Shown: one piece after another, positions 17,318-25,948 of the stretch
Position numbering within the stretch: position 1 is the first letter of the stretch
How the letters are laid out: each line of letters begins with the position of its first letter
Origin: UBA8110 sp964597275
GTDB taxonomy: Bacteria; SAR324; NAC60-12
DNA: 64,000 bases
NCBI GenBank assembly: GCA_964597275.1
Contig: CAZQXS010000003.1
Location: forward strand, 1-64,000
Direction: 5' to 3'
Position numbers and translations under genes: made by a program
The notes under the pieces: model-generated
Told to the model about the DNA's origin: nothing
Databases searched by the model: none
What the model saw: the letters and a program-made list of their open reading frames with translations, nothing else

Positions 17318-18480
17318 GCGGTTTTTTTTGCAGGGGCGCAGTTGCGCACGCCCATCGTTTTCAGGGTTTCGTCAATCACGGCCAGCGCGTCTTCCAGCAC
17401 ATCCGGGGTCATCTGCCCAATGCAGCCGATCCGGAAGGTGTCTGCGACCGTGAGCTTGCCGGGGTAGATGATGTAGCCGCGCTCCGCGAGTCGGTCGTAA
17501 AATTCGCTGAAGACAAACTTCGGATCATCCGGAACCAGGAAGGTGACGATGATCGGCGCTTGCAGGGAGTCGGGCAACAGGCTTTCAAAGCCGAGCTTCC
17601 GCATTCCATTCACGAGGACACGGCAGTTTTCGGAGTAGCGGGCGTTGCGTCCGGAAACGCCGCCCTCGGCCTCATGCTCGGAAATGGCCTGCTCGAAAGC
17701 CGCCAGCACATGTGTGGGCGGGGTGAAGCGCCACTGGCCGTTGCCCTCCATCGCTTTCCACTGGTCGTGCAGGTCAAGCGCGAGCGAATGCGAATTGCCT
17801 TTGCAGTTGGCCAACACCGATTCGCGGATGATCGCGTAGCCCATGCCCGGAATGCCTTCCAGACACTTGTTTGAGGACGCCACCACCGCATCGCAGGGCA
17901 GAGCTTGCACATCCAGCGGAATCGCTCCAAACGCGCTCATTGCATCAATGATCAGGCTGCGCTTTTGCGTTGCGACAATCCGGGCGATGGCCTCCAGCGG
18001 ATTGAGGATGCCGCTGGTGGTTTCGCAGTGAATCGCCACCACCTGTGTGATGGCAGGGTCGTTTTTGAGCGTTTGCTCCAGCAGGCCCAAGTCGGGAGGC
18101 TGATCCTCCGGGCAGCGTTGCGCGATGACCGCACGGTCGAGGTAGTTGGCGATTTTGACGATGCGCTCGCCGTAGGCTCCGTTGACGAGGACCAGCAGCT
18201 TGCCGTCTCGCGGCAGCAGCGTGCCCACGGTCGCTTCCACCGCAAAGGTGCCGGAGCCTTGCACGGGAACGCAGGTGAAGGCTCCCGTTCCTCCGGCAAT
18301 GGCGACCAGCCGCTCCCGCACCCGTGCGTTGAGTGCAATGAACTGCGGATCGCGGCTGCCCCAGTCCCTCAGCGCGGCCTGCTTCACGGTCAGTGAGGTG
18401 GTCAAGGGGCCGGGCGTGAGCAGGAATTCCTGATTCCCGGTTTGGGCTGCTTTCTTCTTGGCGTGTTTTGGATCGGTCAC
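17314..18480 (-). CDS. phnW: 2-aminoethylphosphonate-pyruvate transaminase (PhnW)
   Basis: This 388-residue class V PLP aminotransferase transfers the amino group of 2-aminoethylphosphonate to pyruvate, giving phosphonoacetaldehyde and alanine. It has the family N-terminus LLTPGPLTTS, the cofactor Asp in IIDAMSAFGAIP, and the Schiff-base Lys205 in ASSNKCLEGIPG. The start is GTG at 18480, the only start codon before the first conserved block. It is the first gene of the operon and diverges from the LysR gene. No phosphonate transporter adjoins it. Confidence 0.95.
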   Translation of the reverse strand: MTDPKHAKKKAAQTGNQEFLLTPGPLTTSLTVKQAALRDWGSRDPQFIALNARVRERLVAIAGGTGAFTCVPVQGSGTFAVEATVGTLLPRDGKLLVLVNGAYGERIVKIANYLDRAVIAQRCPEDQPPDLGLLEQTLKNDPAITQVVAIHCETTSGILNPLEAIARIVATQKRSLIIDAMSAFGAIPLDVQALPCDAVVASSNKCLEGIPGMGYAIIRESVLANCKGNSHSLALDLHDQWKAMEGNGQWRFTPPTHVLAAFEQAISEHEAEGGVSGRNARYSENCRVLVNGMRKLGFESLLPDSLQAPIIVTFLVPDDPKFVFSEFYDRLAERGYIIYPGKLTVADTFRIGCIGQMTPDVLEDALAVIDETLKTMGVRNCAPAKKTA

Positions 18481-18525
18481 AAGTCAAGGATGCGAGAGGG
18501 TGATTCTGAAATTGAGGCCGGCCCC

Positions 18526-18550
18526 GTTCGTGCTGAGTTTGTCGAAACAG
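18526..18550. repeat. Single degenerate arm of the dispersed repeat
   Basis: GTTCGTGCTGAGTTTGTCGAA matches one arm of the dispersed repeat with a few changes. No matching second arm follows. It lies in the divergent phnW-LysR regulatory region, so it may be the remnant of a decayed copy. Confidence 0.55.
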
Positions 18551-18737
18551 GAACCTCAAGAATCCACGATAAAGGAGAATCGTACCGCACACCAATAGGA
18601 TTTCTCAATGCCTTGAATCCGTTTGGGCAATGAATCGGCGGGTTTCGGCTTGTCCAATCTCGGCTCGCGCTTTAGGCTTCGGATTTCGGTTGGGCCAATG
18701 GACATCAGCCTGCACCCTGTTTTGCAAGGGAGGTCGC

Positions 18738-19606
18738 ATTCTCACACAAATCACATTCACGCAAATCCGCTCCTTCCACGCCGTTGCGCAGGAAGGGGGC
18801 TTCACGGCGGCCTCGCGGGTGCTGCGGGTGGGGCAGCCCACCATCACCAGTCAGGTGCGGGCGCTGGAGGAATTCTACGGCATCGAGCTGTTCTTCCGCC
18901 GTGGGCGGCGGGTGGAACTGACTCCGCTGGGGCGGGAGCTTTACGCCGTCACCACGCGGCTGGACGCGATGGAGCGCGAGGCCGAGGAACTGCTGGACGC
19001 GGCAGGGCAGTTTCAGACGGGATCCTTGCGGATTGGCGCGGTGGGGCCGTATCACGTCACCGAGATGCTGGCGGCTGCCCACGCCCGCTATCCGGGGCTG
19101 AAACTGAGCGTCCAGACCGGGAATTCCCAAGCAATGCTCGAAGCCCTGCTCGACTTCCGGGTGGACGTTGCGGTGCTGTCTCAGACCGAGGACGACTCGC
19201 GGCTCTGGACCACCACCTTCGCCAAGGAGCCGCTGGTGCTGTTCGCCCTCAAAACGCACCCGCTGGCCCAACGAAAGGTGGTGCGGCTGGAGGAATTGTC
19301 CGGACACACCCTCGTGTTGCGCGAACCGGGGTCCACCACGCGGGAAGCCTTTGAACGCGCCCTCCAGCAGGCCGGGGTTCAGCCCGGAGCCGTCTGGGAA
19401 ATCGGCAGCCGCGAGGCGGTCTGGATGGCCGTCTTGAAGGGACTTGGCCTCGGTGTGGTCGTGGAGCAGGAACTGGCCCCGCATCCGGATTTGTGCCTCC
19501 TGCGCATCGCCGACCTCGACCTGCATACCACCGCTCACCTCGCCTGCCTCAAGGAACGCCGCGACTCCCGCCTGATCCAAGCCTTTCTGGAAACGGTGCT
19601 GCCTGC
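18738..19606 (+). CDS. LysR-family transcriptional regulator (3' end in assembly gap)
   Basis: The N-terminal winged helix-turn-helix is clear (FTQIRSFHAVAQEGGFTAAS, then QPTITSQVRALEEFYG and LFFRRGRRVELTPLG), followed by a LysR substrate-binding domain. About 290 residues are visible, so only a few are probably lost in the gap at 19607. The start is unclear. There is no ATG, GTG or TTG near the expected position, but a strong Shine-Dalgarno (AAGGGAGGT, 18726-18734) stands just before ATT 18738. An ATG at 18630 would add 36 unrelated residues. It diverges from phnW and is the obvious candidate regulator of phnWAY. Confidence 0.85.
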
Positions 19607-19706
19607 NNNNNNNNNNNNNNNNNNNNNNNNNNNNNNNNNNNNNNNNNNNNNNNNNNNNNNNNNNNNNNNNNNNNNNNNNNNNNNNNNNNNNNNNNNNNNN
19701 NNNNNN
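19607..19706. other. Assembly gap of 100 Ns
   Basis: Exactly 100 unknown bases, a standard scaffold placeholder whose true length is unknown. It removes the end of the LysR gene and whatever preceded the HigA gene. Frame continuity across it is accidental. Confidence 0.99.
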
Positions 19707-19994
19707 ATGCACAATCCCCCGCATCCCGGCGAGTTCATCCACTCGGTTTACATGGAGCCGTTTGGTCTGAGCTGCCGATTCCTTGCGTCCAAGCTTGACG
19801 TCGCTCCCTCCACGCTCAATCGAGTGTTGAAGGGCCAGAACGCGGTTTCGCCGGAAATGGCCCTTCGGTTGTCAAAGGCATTGGGGCGCACTCCTGAAAG
19901 CTGGCTGGCCATGCAGGACAATTACGAGTTGTGGCAGGCCCGACAGCGCATCAACTTGTCCAACGTCCACCCCGTGAGCTTTGCGGCGGCGTGA
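19707..19994 (+). CDS. higA: HigA-type antitoxin (XRE-family helix-turn-helix)
   Basis: This 95-residue protein matches the HigA antitoxin pattern throughout: HPGEFIHSVYMEPFGLS at the N-terminus, the helix-turn-helix ASKLDVAPSTLNRVLKG, and SPEMALRLSKALGRTPESWL towards the C-terminus. HigA represses its own operon and neutralises the ribosome-dependent mRNase HigB. HigB is normally encoded just upstream and would fall in the adjacent gap. The ATG is the first known base after the gap, so the true start could lie further upstream. Confidence 0.9.
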   Translation: MHNPPHPGEFIHSVYMEPFGLSCRFLASKLDVAPSTLNRVLKGQNAVSPEMALRLSKALGRTPESWLAMQDNYELWQARQRINLSNVHPVSFAAA

Positions 19995-19998
19995 ACCG

Positions 19999-20658
19999 CT
20001 AAGCCTGTCCGAGCGTCTGTCCGGTCTTGGCCCAGTCGTCGAGGAAGGCTTTCAGTCCTTTGTCGGTGAGGGGGTGGTTGAAGAGTTGGAGGATGACCTT
20101 CGGGGGGGCGGTCATGACATCGGAGCCGATTTTCGCGGCGGCGAGGACGTGCTGCGGGCCGCGCACCGAGGCGGTGAGGATTTGCGTGTCGAAGCCGTAG
20201 TTGTCGTAAATCTCGCGGATGTCGGCGATGAGTTCCATGCCGTCCTGCCCGATGTCGTCGAGCCGTCCGACGAAGGGGCTGATGTACCGCGCCCCGGCCT
20301 TGGCGGCGAGCAGGGCTTGGTTGGCGCTGAAGCAGAGCGTGACGTTGACCGGATGCCCGGCTTCGCTGAGTGTCTTGCAGGCTTGCAGGCCCGCCGGGGT
20401 GAGCGGCACCTTCACGACCATGTTCTCCGCAATTTCCCGCAGCCAGCGACCTTCCCGGATCATCCCTTCGGCATCGGTGGAAACGGTTTCTCCGGAAATG
20501 TCGCCGGGGCAGATCGCACAGATTTCCGCCAGCACCTCTCGGATGTCACGCCCGGACTTGGCGATGAGGCTGGGGTTGGTGGTCACGCCATCAATGATGC
20601 CCATGTCTTGGAGGGCTTGGATTTCTTGGGCTTCAGCGGTGTCAGCAAAAATTTTCAT
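19999..20658 (-). CDS. Small transaldolase / fructose-6-phosphate aldolase-like protein (TalC)
   Basis: This 219-residue single-domain class I aldolase fits the short TalC/FSA group. The typical opening KIFADTAEAQEIQAL is followed by GVTTNPSLIAKSGRD and the Schiff-base lysine in VVKVPLTPAG. The C-terminal half has YISPFVGRLDDIGQDG and SVRGPQHVLAAAKIGSDVMT. It acts in the non-oxidative pentose phosphate pathway, moving a dihydroxyacetone unit. Transaldolase and fructose-6-phosphate aldolase activity cannot be separated here. The start at 20658 is preferred because the longer frame runs through a repeat copy. Confidence 0.92.
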   Translation of the reverse strand: MKIFADTAEAQEIQALQDMGIIDGVTTNPSLIAKSGRDIREVLAEICAICPGDISGETVSTDAEGMIREGRWLREIAENMVVKVPLTPAGLQACKTLSEAGHPVNVTLCFSANQALLAAKAGARYISPFVGRLDDIGQDGMELIADIREIYDNYGFDTQILTASVRGPQHVLAAAKIGSDVMTAPPKVILQLFNHPLTDKGLKAFLDDWAKTGQTLGQA

Positions 20659-20712
20659 GGGTTGGACTGTAGAGCTTCGGTTTTGTGAAAATGGTTCGGT
20701 TCCTCTGTCCCC

Positions 20713-20773
20713 GTTCGTGCTGAGCTTGTCGAAGCATGATCGGGGTTCGCCCTTCGACAAGCCCAGCATGAAC
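20713..20773. repeat. Dispersed inverted repeat, copy 3
   Basis: Arms at 20713-20734 and 20752-20773 form an imperfect inverted pair of the same family as copies 1, 2 and 4. It lies just upstream of the transaldolase gene. On the minus strand an open frame passes through it and falsely lengthens that gene. Confidence 0.85.
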
Positions 20774-20834
20774 GGAACCTTTCAGAGTCGGTTGTTTCCA
20801 ACCAAAAAAAGTCTCCCGGAATCGGCTTCCGTTT

Positions 20835-22370
20835 TCAAGGGGAATTCTCGGCAGTCTCAAACTGAGGGCGGAAACCGCCTTCGGGTTGCGGGACAAAGCG
20901 CAAAACGTGGTGGACGCAACGCAGGGTGTCCTCAGTCGCGTGGGTGATGTAAAGCACCTGCGTCGCGGTTTCGCTGCCGATGCGGTCCACCAGCCGCAGG
21001 ATGCGCTCGCGGTTTTGCGGGTCAAGCCCCTGGCACGGCTCGTCGAGGATCAGCAGATCCGGATGCTTGACCAATGCCCGCGCCAGCAGGATCAGCCGCT
21101 GCTGACCGTAAGACAGCAGTTGGTACTTGCCTGCGGACAGTTCCTCCAATCCCAGTGCGGCAATCCACGTATCCGCTTGGGCGCGTTGGGCGGGTGAGGC
21201 TTGGCGGTAGAGTCCGATGGAATCGAAGAACCCGGAAAGGATGACGTGCCGCCCCAGCAGGTCGTTGCGGTACTTCACCTGAAATTCCGAGGACACCAAG
21301 CCGATGCGCTGCTTGAGATCCCAGATGCTCTCGCCGGAACCGCGCTTTTGGCCGAAAATGCGGATGTCGTTGGAGTAGCCCTGCAAGTGGTCGCCGGAGA
21401 TGAGGTTGAGCAGGGTGGACTTTCCTGCACCGTTCGGCCCCACCACCATCCAGTTCTCTCCGGGCTGCACCGTCCAGTCCAGTCCGTTCAGCACCACCTT
21501 CTCGCCGTAACGCACCGTCACGTTCCGCATCACCACGGGAGGCGTTGTGTTCGGGGCAGTGGCTTCCGGCACAGGCAGGGGGCGTTCTTTCCGGAGAGTA
21601 GCAGAATCCTGCCCAAAAGCGGGATCGTACAGATCGTGCAGCACCTCGTCGCACAGCACCTCCTGCCGTGGCCCCTGCTGGAAAATGCGCCCCGCCTTGA
21701 GGGCCAGCACATGGGTGATTTCCGGAACCACCTCGTCGGCACGATGCGTGACCAGCAGCACCGGAAACCCATCGTTGATGAGATCGCCCAAGGTGCGCTT
21801 GAGCCATGCGGTGCTGTTCGCATCCAGCCCATCGTAAGGCTCGTCCAGCAGCAGGAGCGCGGGATGGGTGAGCAGAGCACGCAGCAGCAGCGTCTTGCGT
21901 AGCTCGCCATTGGAATACTGTCGCAGGGGGCGATCCAGCAGATCGGTCATCTGAAACCGTGCGGCGAGCCGTTCCAACTCATCCGGGTCGGGATGCACTT
22001 CTTCCGTGACCCAATTGCGGCAGGTGAGTCCTTTTTCCTCCTTGCCGCTGTAGTCCTCCCAGCGGTCGCGGCGTTCCTCGCGGGCGATCAGTTGTTTTTG
22101 CTGATGAAGCGCGACGTAGCCGATGCGCTCCGGCTTGAGCAGTTCCGGGTGCCGCTCGATGGTGCCCTGAAAGTACGGTCTCCGCTGGAGCAAGACCTGC
22201 ACGAGCGTCGTCTTTCCCGCCCCGTTGGGACCAACCACCGCCCAGCTTTCCCCGCTCCGGAAAGTCCAGTTGAGGTCGGACAACACCTCGTTGAAACCGA
22301 GCCGCGTGGACACCTTGTCCAGCGCCAGCAAGGCAGTTCCAGTTTGGGCGGTGGGTGCAGAATCAGGCAT
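20835..22370 (-). CDS. Tandem-domain ABC ATPase (ModF-like)
   Basis: This 511-residue cytoplasmic protein contains two complete ABC ATPase domains and no membrane segment. Both have GPNGAGK Walker A loops. The signatures are the unusual YSNGELRK and LSYGQQRL, with LLLLDEPYDGLD and LLILDEPCQGLD as Walker B. This signature pair is typical of ModF (PhrA), named for its position by molybdate transport genes although its job is unclear. No molybdate genes are near. It begins 5 bases after the ABC exporter gene and so is probably co-transcribed with it. Confidence 0.88.
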   Translation of the reverse strand: MPDSAPTAQTGTALLALDKVSTRLGFNEVLSDLNWTFRSGESWAVVGPNGAGKTTLVQVLLQRRPYFQGTIERHPELLKPERIGYVALHQQKQLIAREERRDRWEDYSGKEEKGLTCRNWVTEEVHPDPDELERLAARFQMTDLLDRPLRQYSNGELRKTLLLRALLTHPALLLLDEPYDGLDANSTAWLKRTLGDLINDGFPVLLVTHRADEVVPEITHVLALKAGRIFQQGPRQEVLCDEVLHDLYDPAFGQDSATLRKERPLPVPEATAPNTTPPVVMRNVTVRYGEKVVLNGLDWTVQPGENWMVVGPNGAGKSTLLNLISGDHLQGYSNDIRIFGQKRGSGESIWDLKQRIGLVSSEFQVKYRNDLLGRHVILSGFFDSIGLYRQASPAQRAQADTWIAALGLEELSAGKYQLLSYGQQRLILLARALVKHPDLLILDEPCQGLDPQNRERILRLVDRIGSETATQVLYITHATEDTLRCVHHVLRFVPQPEGGFRPQFETAENSP

Positions 22371-22375
22371 GGGGT

Positions 22376-24217
22376 TCAAACGGCAGGGGCGAGTTGGGGC
22401 ATGTCTGGTGCTTTGGGGGTTTCCGGTTCGGGATGCTCGTTTTGCAGCCGCCACATTTCCTGATAGTAGCCGGGACGGCGGATGAGTTCGCCGTGCGTGC
22501 CCTGATCCACAATGCGCCCCTCGTCCAGCACGAGGATGCGGTCGGCCTGTTCCATCGAGGTGACGCGGTGCGAGACGATCAGCAGCGCCTGCACGAGCGG
22601 CTGGCCTTCCTCGTCCGGACGCAGCAGTTGGTGGATTTCGCGGAGCAGGAAACGCTCGGTTTCGTAATCCACGGCGGAAAGCACGTTGTCGAGGATGAGC
22701 AGATCGCAGGGTTCCGTCATCGCTCGCGCCAAGCTGATGCGCTGCTTCTGGCCTCCGGAAAGCATGATGCCCTTCTCGCCGACCAGCGTTTCGGCCTGCT
22801 TCGGAAAACGCTGCACCTCCTCTTCCAATGCGGCGGCGTGGATGATGCGCTCAAGGGGCTGCTCGGAAGCCTCCGGTTCCTCTGGAAGCGTGAAGCGGAT
22901 GTTCTCGCGCACGGTGTCCGAGAACAAGAACGGCTCCTGCGTGACCGTGCGGATGCTGCGCCGCACGTCGGAAAAGCTCAGTGTGCCCAAGTCGCGGTCG
23001 CCCAGCCTCACGCTTCCGGGCGGCGGGACGAGGTAGCGGTTGAGGCAGTTGACCAGCGTGCTTTTGCCGGAGCCGATGCGTCCCAAAATTCCAATGACCT
23101 GTCCGGGCTGGATCGTGAACGAAACCTCCTGCAGCACGTCTGCGGTGCCGTCCGGAAAGCGGTAGCTGAGTTGGTTGGCCGTCAGCCCGCCCTTGGCGAA
23201 CAGCCCCCGCGCTTCGGCTTCCGGCAGGTCCGGGGTTTCCGAGAGCGGTGTTTTTTCGGCCAGCACGGTGCGCACGCTTCCCAGCCCGACCAAGCCCTGC
23301 TGGATCATCGTCGTCACCCAGCCCAGCGCCATCAGGGGCATCGTTAGCAAGACCGCGTAGGTGATGAAGGCCGTGAGTTCTCCGAGCGAGAGGTCTTCCT
23401 CAATCACCAGCATTCCCCCCACAATTAGGATGAGCAGCTTGAGGACGTGTTCGAGGTTGGAAAGCATCGGCATCACAAACGAGCGAACCCACGACATGCG
23501 CAAGGCCCGTGTGACCATCTCGCCGCTTTCCACCCCAAAGCGCCGCAGGGACCACGGGTGCATCTCGTATCCCTTGATGACATCCACCCCCGAAAGCGAG
23601 GTGATGGCAAACCCGGAAAGCCGCTGCAAGGCCTGCATCCGCTCCCGCATGTTGCGCACCAGCACCCGCATTCCCAGCCGCACGACCGTGAAGACCACGA
23701 TGATCGGCAGAATGCAGTAGAGCGTGAGCTTGGGCGAGAGCTGCCACATCTTCAGCGGCGTGAGCGAGAGCATGGTCACGATGTTGAAGCACTGCATCAT
23801 CGCAAACCCGCAGATCATGCGGACCCCCGTGATGTCGTTGTTGACCTTGGAGATGATGCCGCCAGAGGGGTTTTGGTCGTAGTAGTTCTTCTGGAGCGCC
23901 ATCAGCTTGTGGAACATGTCGTTCTTGATCTGGCACTCGATGGCGCGTCCCGGATTGAAGAAGAGGATGCGCGAAAGTGTGCGCACCACGATCATGCTCA
24001 CAGCGAGGGCGAGCATGATCAGCAGGTTGTGCATGAGCTGCTGCCGCTGGTTGCCGAGGTCTTCGCCCAGCAGGTCAATGCTGATTTGGATGTAGTGCGG
24101 GATGCTGACGGCAATCCAGTTGGTGCCAAGGATCGCCACCACGCCTAGGCTGTACGAGAGCCAGTGCTGGCGCAGGTAGTGGAGCAGCAGCGGAAGGGTA
24201 CGATCAGCCGGGGGCAT
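22376..24217 (-). CDS. ABC exporter half-transporter with degenerate catalytic Glu
   Basis: This 613-residue type I ABC exporter has about six membrane helices in residues 1-310 followed by an ATPase domain with GRIGSGKSTL, LSGGQKQRISLARAM and the switch His in IVSHRVTS. The Walker B segment reads LLILDNVLSAVD. The catalytic Glu after the Asp is Asn, as in the degenerate half of asymmetric exporters such as MdlA. A canonical partner would then be expected, but none is adjacent. The ModF-like ATPase follows at once. ATG 24217 is preferred over TTG 24241. The substrate is unknown; lipids or drugs are usual for the family. Confidence 0.88.
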   Translation of the reverse strand: MPPADRTLPLLLHYLRQHWLSYSLGVVAILGTNWIAVSIPHYIQISIDLLGEDLGNQRQQLMHNLLIMLALAVSMIVVRTLSRILFFNPGRAIECQIKNDMFHKLMALQKNYYDQNPSGGIISKVNNDITGVRMICGFAMMQCFNIVTMLSLTPLKMWQLSPKLTLYCILPIIVVFTVVRLGMRVLVRNMRERMQALQRLSGFAITSLSGVDVIKGYEMHPWSLRRFGVESGEMVTRALRMSWVRSFVMPMLSNLEHVLKLLILIVGGMLVIEEDLSLGELTAFITYAVLLTMPLMALGWVTTMIQQGLVGLGSVRTVLAEKTPLSETPDLPEAEARGLFAKGGLTANQLSYRFPDGTADVLQEVSFTIQPGQVIGILGRIGSGKSTLVNCLNRYLVPPPGSVRLGDRDLGTLSFSDVRRSIRTVTQEPFLFSDTVRENIRFTLPEEPEASEQPLERIIHAAALEEEVQRFPKQAETLVGEKGIMLSGGQKQRISLARAMTEPCDLLILDNVLSAVDYETERFLLREIHQLLRPDEEGQPLVQALLIVSHRVTSMEQADRILVLDEGRIVDQGTHGELIRRPGYYQEMWRLQNEHPEPETPKAPDMPQLAPAV

Positions 24218-24304
24218 TCCGGAAATGCTTGAAAAGGTCAAAAGTGAAAGGCTGAAGCGGATCGAAAACTCAGGGGCAATCGCGAATCAAGTGGTGCGCG
24301 GAAC

Positions 24305-24769
24305 TCAGGCGTACTCGGCCTGAAGCTCGGCGCCGATCTTGATGAGGTTGTGCATCTTGCGCCTCCAGACGATGCCCTCGCTGGCCCAGCGGATGGCGAC
24401 GCGGACGTACTCGCGCCCCAGTCCGAGCTTGCGGCCCACGGTGAGCAGGAAGTCAATCTCGTTGGTGCCCAGCACATTGTCCACGCAGACGATGAGCAAC
24501 AGCTCGATGAAGATCTGCACCTCCATCTGGCGGGTGCCCTCCGGAAAGCGGTCGAGCTTGGGGAGCTTCTGGTCCTTGACCGCCTGAATGATCTTGGCGG
24601 CCTCGGCCTTGGATTCGAGAAAGCCGAGCGCCCGCTCCATGTACTGGATTTCTTCGGGGGCGATGTTGCCATCGGCGGTGATCGCCGTGCAGATCGCAAT
24701 CGCCAGCCAGTGCTTCTGGGTTTCGTTGAGGGTGTCCGGTTCGAGTCCGGTGGGGAGTTGCAGGCTCAT
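24305..24769 (-). CDS. TerB-like domain protein
   Basis: This 154-residue soluble helical protein has no signal peptide. The pattern AICTAITADGNIAPEEIQYMERAL, with acidic residues in a loop between helices, and the later VCVDNVLGTNEIDFLLTVGRKLGL are typical of TerB/TerB-like domains, which bind metal and act in envelope or stress systems. It lies between the ABC exporter and the DUF433 gene, all on the minus strand. Function is not known. A second, longer TerB-like protein is encoded at 57467-58249. Confidence 0.75.
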   Translation of the reverse strand: MSLQLPTGLEPDTLNETQKHWLAIAICTAITADGNIAPEEIQYMERALGFLESKAEAAKIIQAVKDQKLPKLDRFPEGTRQMEVQIFIELLLIVCVDNVLGTNEIDFLLTVGRKLGLGREYVRVAIRWASEGIVWRRKMHNLIKIGAELQAEYA

Positions 24770-24806
24770 GGGCTTCCTTCTTCAGGGGTGTGGTTTGCAA
24801 AAAATG

Positions 24807-24998
24807 TCAGGAGTCAGAGTATTGAAGGCACGCACGGATGTCCTCAACCGTCAGATCAGGGTAATAATCCTGGATGATCTTACTAAAGGAAAGCCCCTCA
24901 TCGAGCAGTTCAAGGATATTTTGTACGGGAACGCGTGTGCCTACAATGCAGGGCTTGCCAAAGTGAATCTTGGGGTCAACAGAAATTTTGTCTCTCAT
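24807..24998 (-). CDS. DUF433 protein (antitoxin-like)
   Basis: This 63-residue protein carries the DUF433 signature: KISVDPKIHFGKPCIVGTRVPV, then LELLDEGLSFSKIIQDYYP and LTVEDIRACLQY. Such proteins are often the antitoxin of a pair with a DUF5615 (PIN-like) toxin encoded directly downstream. Here the next gene downstream is the TerB-like protein, 37 bases on, so no toxin is visible. It is probably an orphan. Confidence 0.85.
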   Translation of the reverse strand: MRDKISVDPKIHFGKPCIVGTRVPVQNILELLDEGLSFSKIIQDYYPDLTVEDIRACLQYSDS

Positions 24999-25052
24999 CT
25001 CGCTACCTCGCCTGCGGTTTCTATGATCATTACACGTCCCTTGGCCCTTGAG

Positions 25053-25796
25053 TCAAGCCTGCCCGTTCGGGGACTCCCCAGACAGTTCCTTGATTTGGGT
25101 TTCCACCTCGCTCATCAGTTCGGACCGCTGCCGAGACGTGTAGCGGGAGGCGTCCACCGGACGCCCGATGTGAAGTTCCACCTCCTGGTTCCAGTGGAAC
25201 TGGAGTCGGTCTGCGGGCATCACCACACCTGTGCCCCGGATGCCGACGGGCACGATGGACGCGCCCGCTTGCTGGGCCATCATGAAGCCGCCCTTCTTGA
25301 GCGGCAGCATTTCGTCTCCGCGAGCGCGGGTGCCTTCTGGAAAGATCATCACGGCAATTCCGCTTTCCATGCGAGCCTTGGCTTCCTTGATGGAGGCGGC
25401 GGCTCCGGCGCGGCTTTCGCGGTCCACCTTGATGAACTCCCCGGCTTCCAGCCCCACCTTCCAGATGGGCAGCTTGAACAACTCCGCCTTGGCAACCATC
25501 CGAAGTCCGCGAGGGAAGGCCATGAAGAGCAGAGGGATGTCATAATAACTGCGATGGTTGCTCATCACAACCCACGGTTGTCCGGGGGCGAGTTCCACCC
25601 CAAGGGGGTTCTCGATACGAAAGCGCACTTTGAGGATCGCCAGCAGATCGCGGGACCAATCGTAGAGGATTTGGTCGGCGACTTCCCGCGTGAGCTGCTT
25701 GCGCTTGATGGACACGAGCGTGACCACCACATACCGGAAGGTGGTCCAGTTCACGCGCAAAAGAACACCAAGGCTTGACAGGGTGCGTATGATCAT
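25053..25796 (-). CDS. plsC: 1-acyl-sn-glycerol-3-phosphate acyltransferase (PlsC-like)
   Basis: This 247-residue membrane-associated enzyme carries the acyltransferase motifs: NHRSYYD (the H-x4-D catalytic pair), VDRES, FPEGTRARG for glycerol phosphate binding, and IVPVGIRGTG. It would acylate lysophosphatidic acid to phosphatidic acid in phospholipid synthesis. A hydrophobic N-terminal stretch anchors it to the inner membrane. ATG 25796 is preferred to the overlapping TTG 25799. A second, shorter PlsC-like protein is encoded at 49647. Confidence 0.9.
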   Translation of the reverse strand: MIIRTLSSLGVLLRVNWTTFRYVVVTLVSIKRKQLTREVADQILYDWSRDLLAILKVRFRIENPLGVELAPGQPWVVMSNHRSYYDIPLLFMAFPRGLRMVAKAELFKLPIWKVGLEAGEFIKVDRESRAGAAASIKEAKARMESGIAVMIFPEGTRARGDEMLPLKKGGFMMAQQAGASIVPVGIRGTGVVMPADRLQFHWNQEVELHIGRPVDASRYTSRQRSELMSEVETQIKELSGESPNGQA

Positions 25797-25948
25797 CAAT
25801 CATTTACAAGGTTTGCCTCCAAGGGTGGCGTACTGCTCTTGGGGATGAGTTCAATGAAAAAAACTAACTTGGAGCCGCATATTCCGCAAGTTTTCCTGTC
25901 TGGCCCTGCTGAACGCCGCCCTTGTTTTGTGGAAAGGATCCTCCGCGC

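Noticed and set aside
18630..19994. A single open frame joining the LysR gene to the HigA gene
   Set aside because: It reads through 100 Ns. The two parts are clearly different proteins with their own ends, so they were split.
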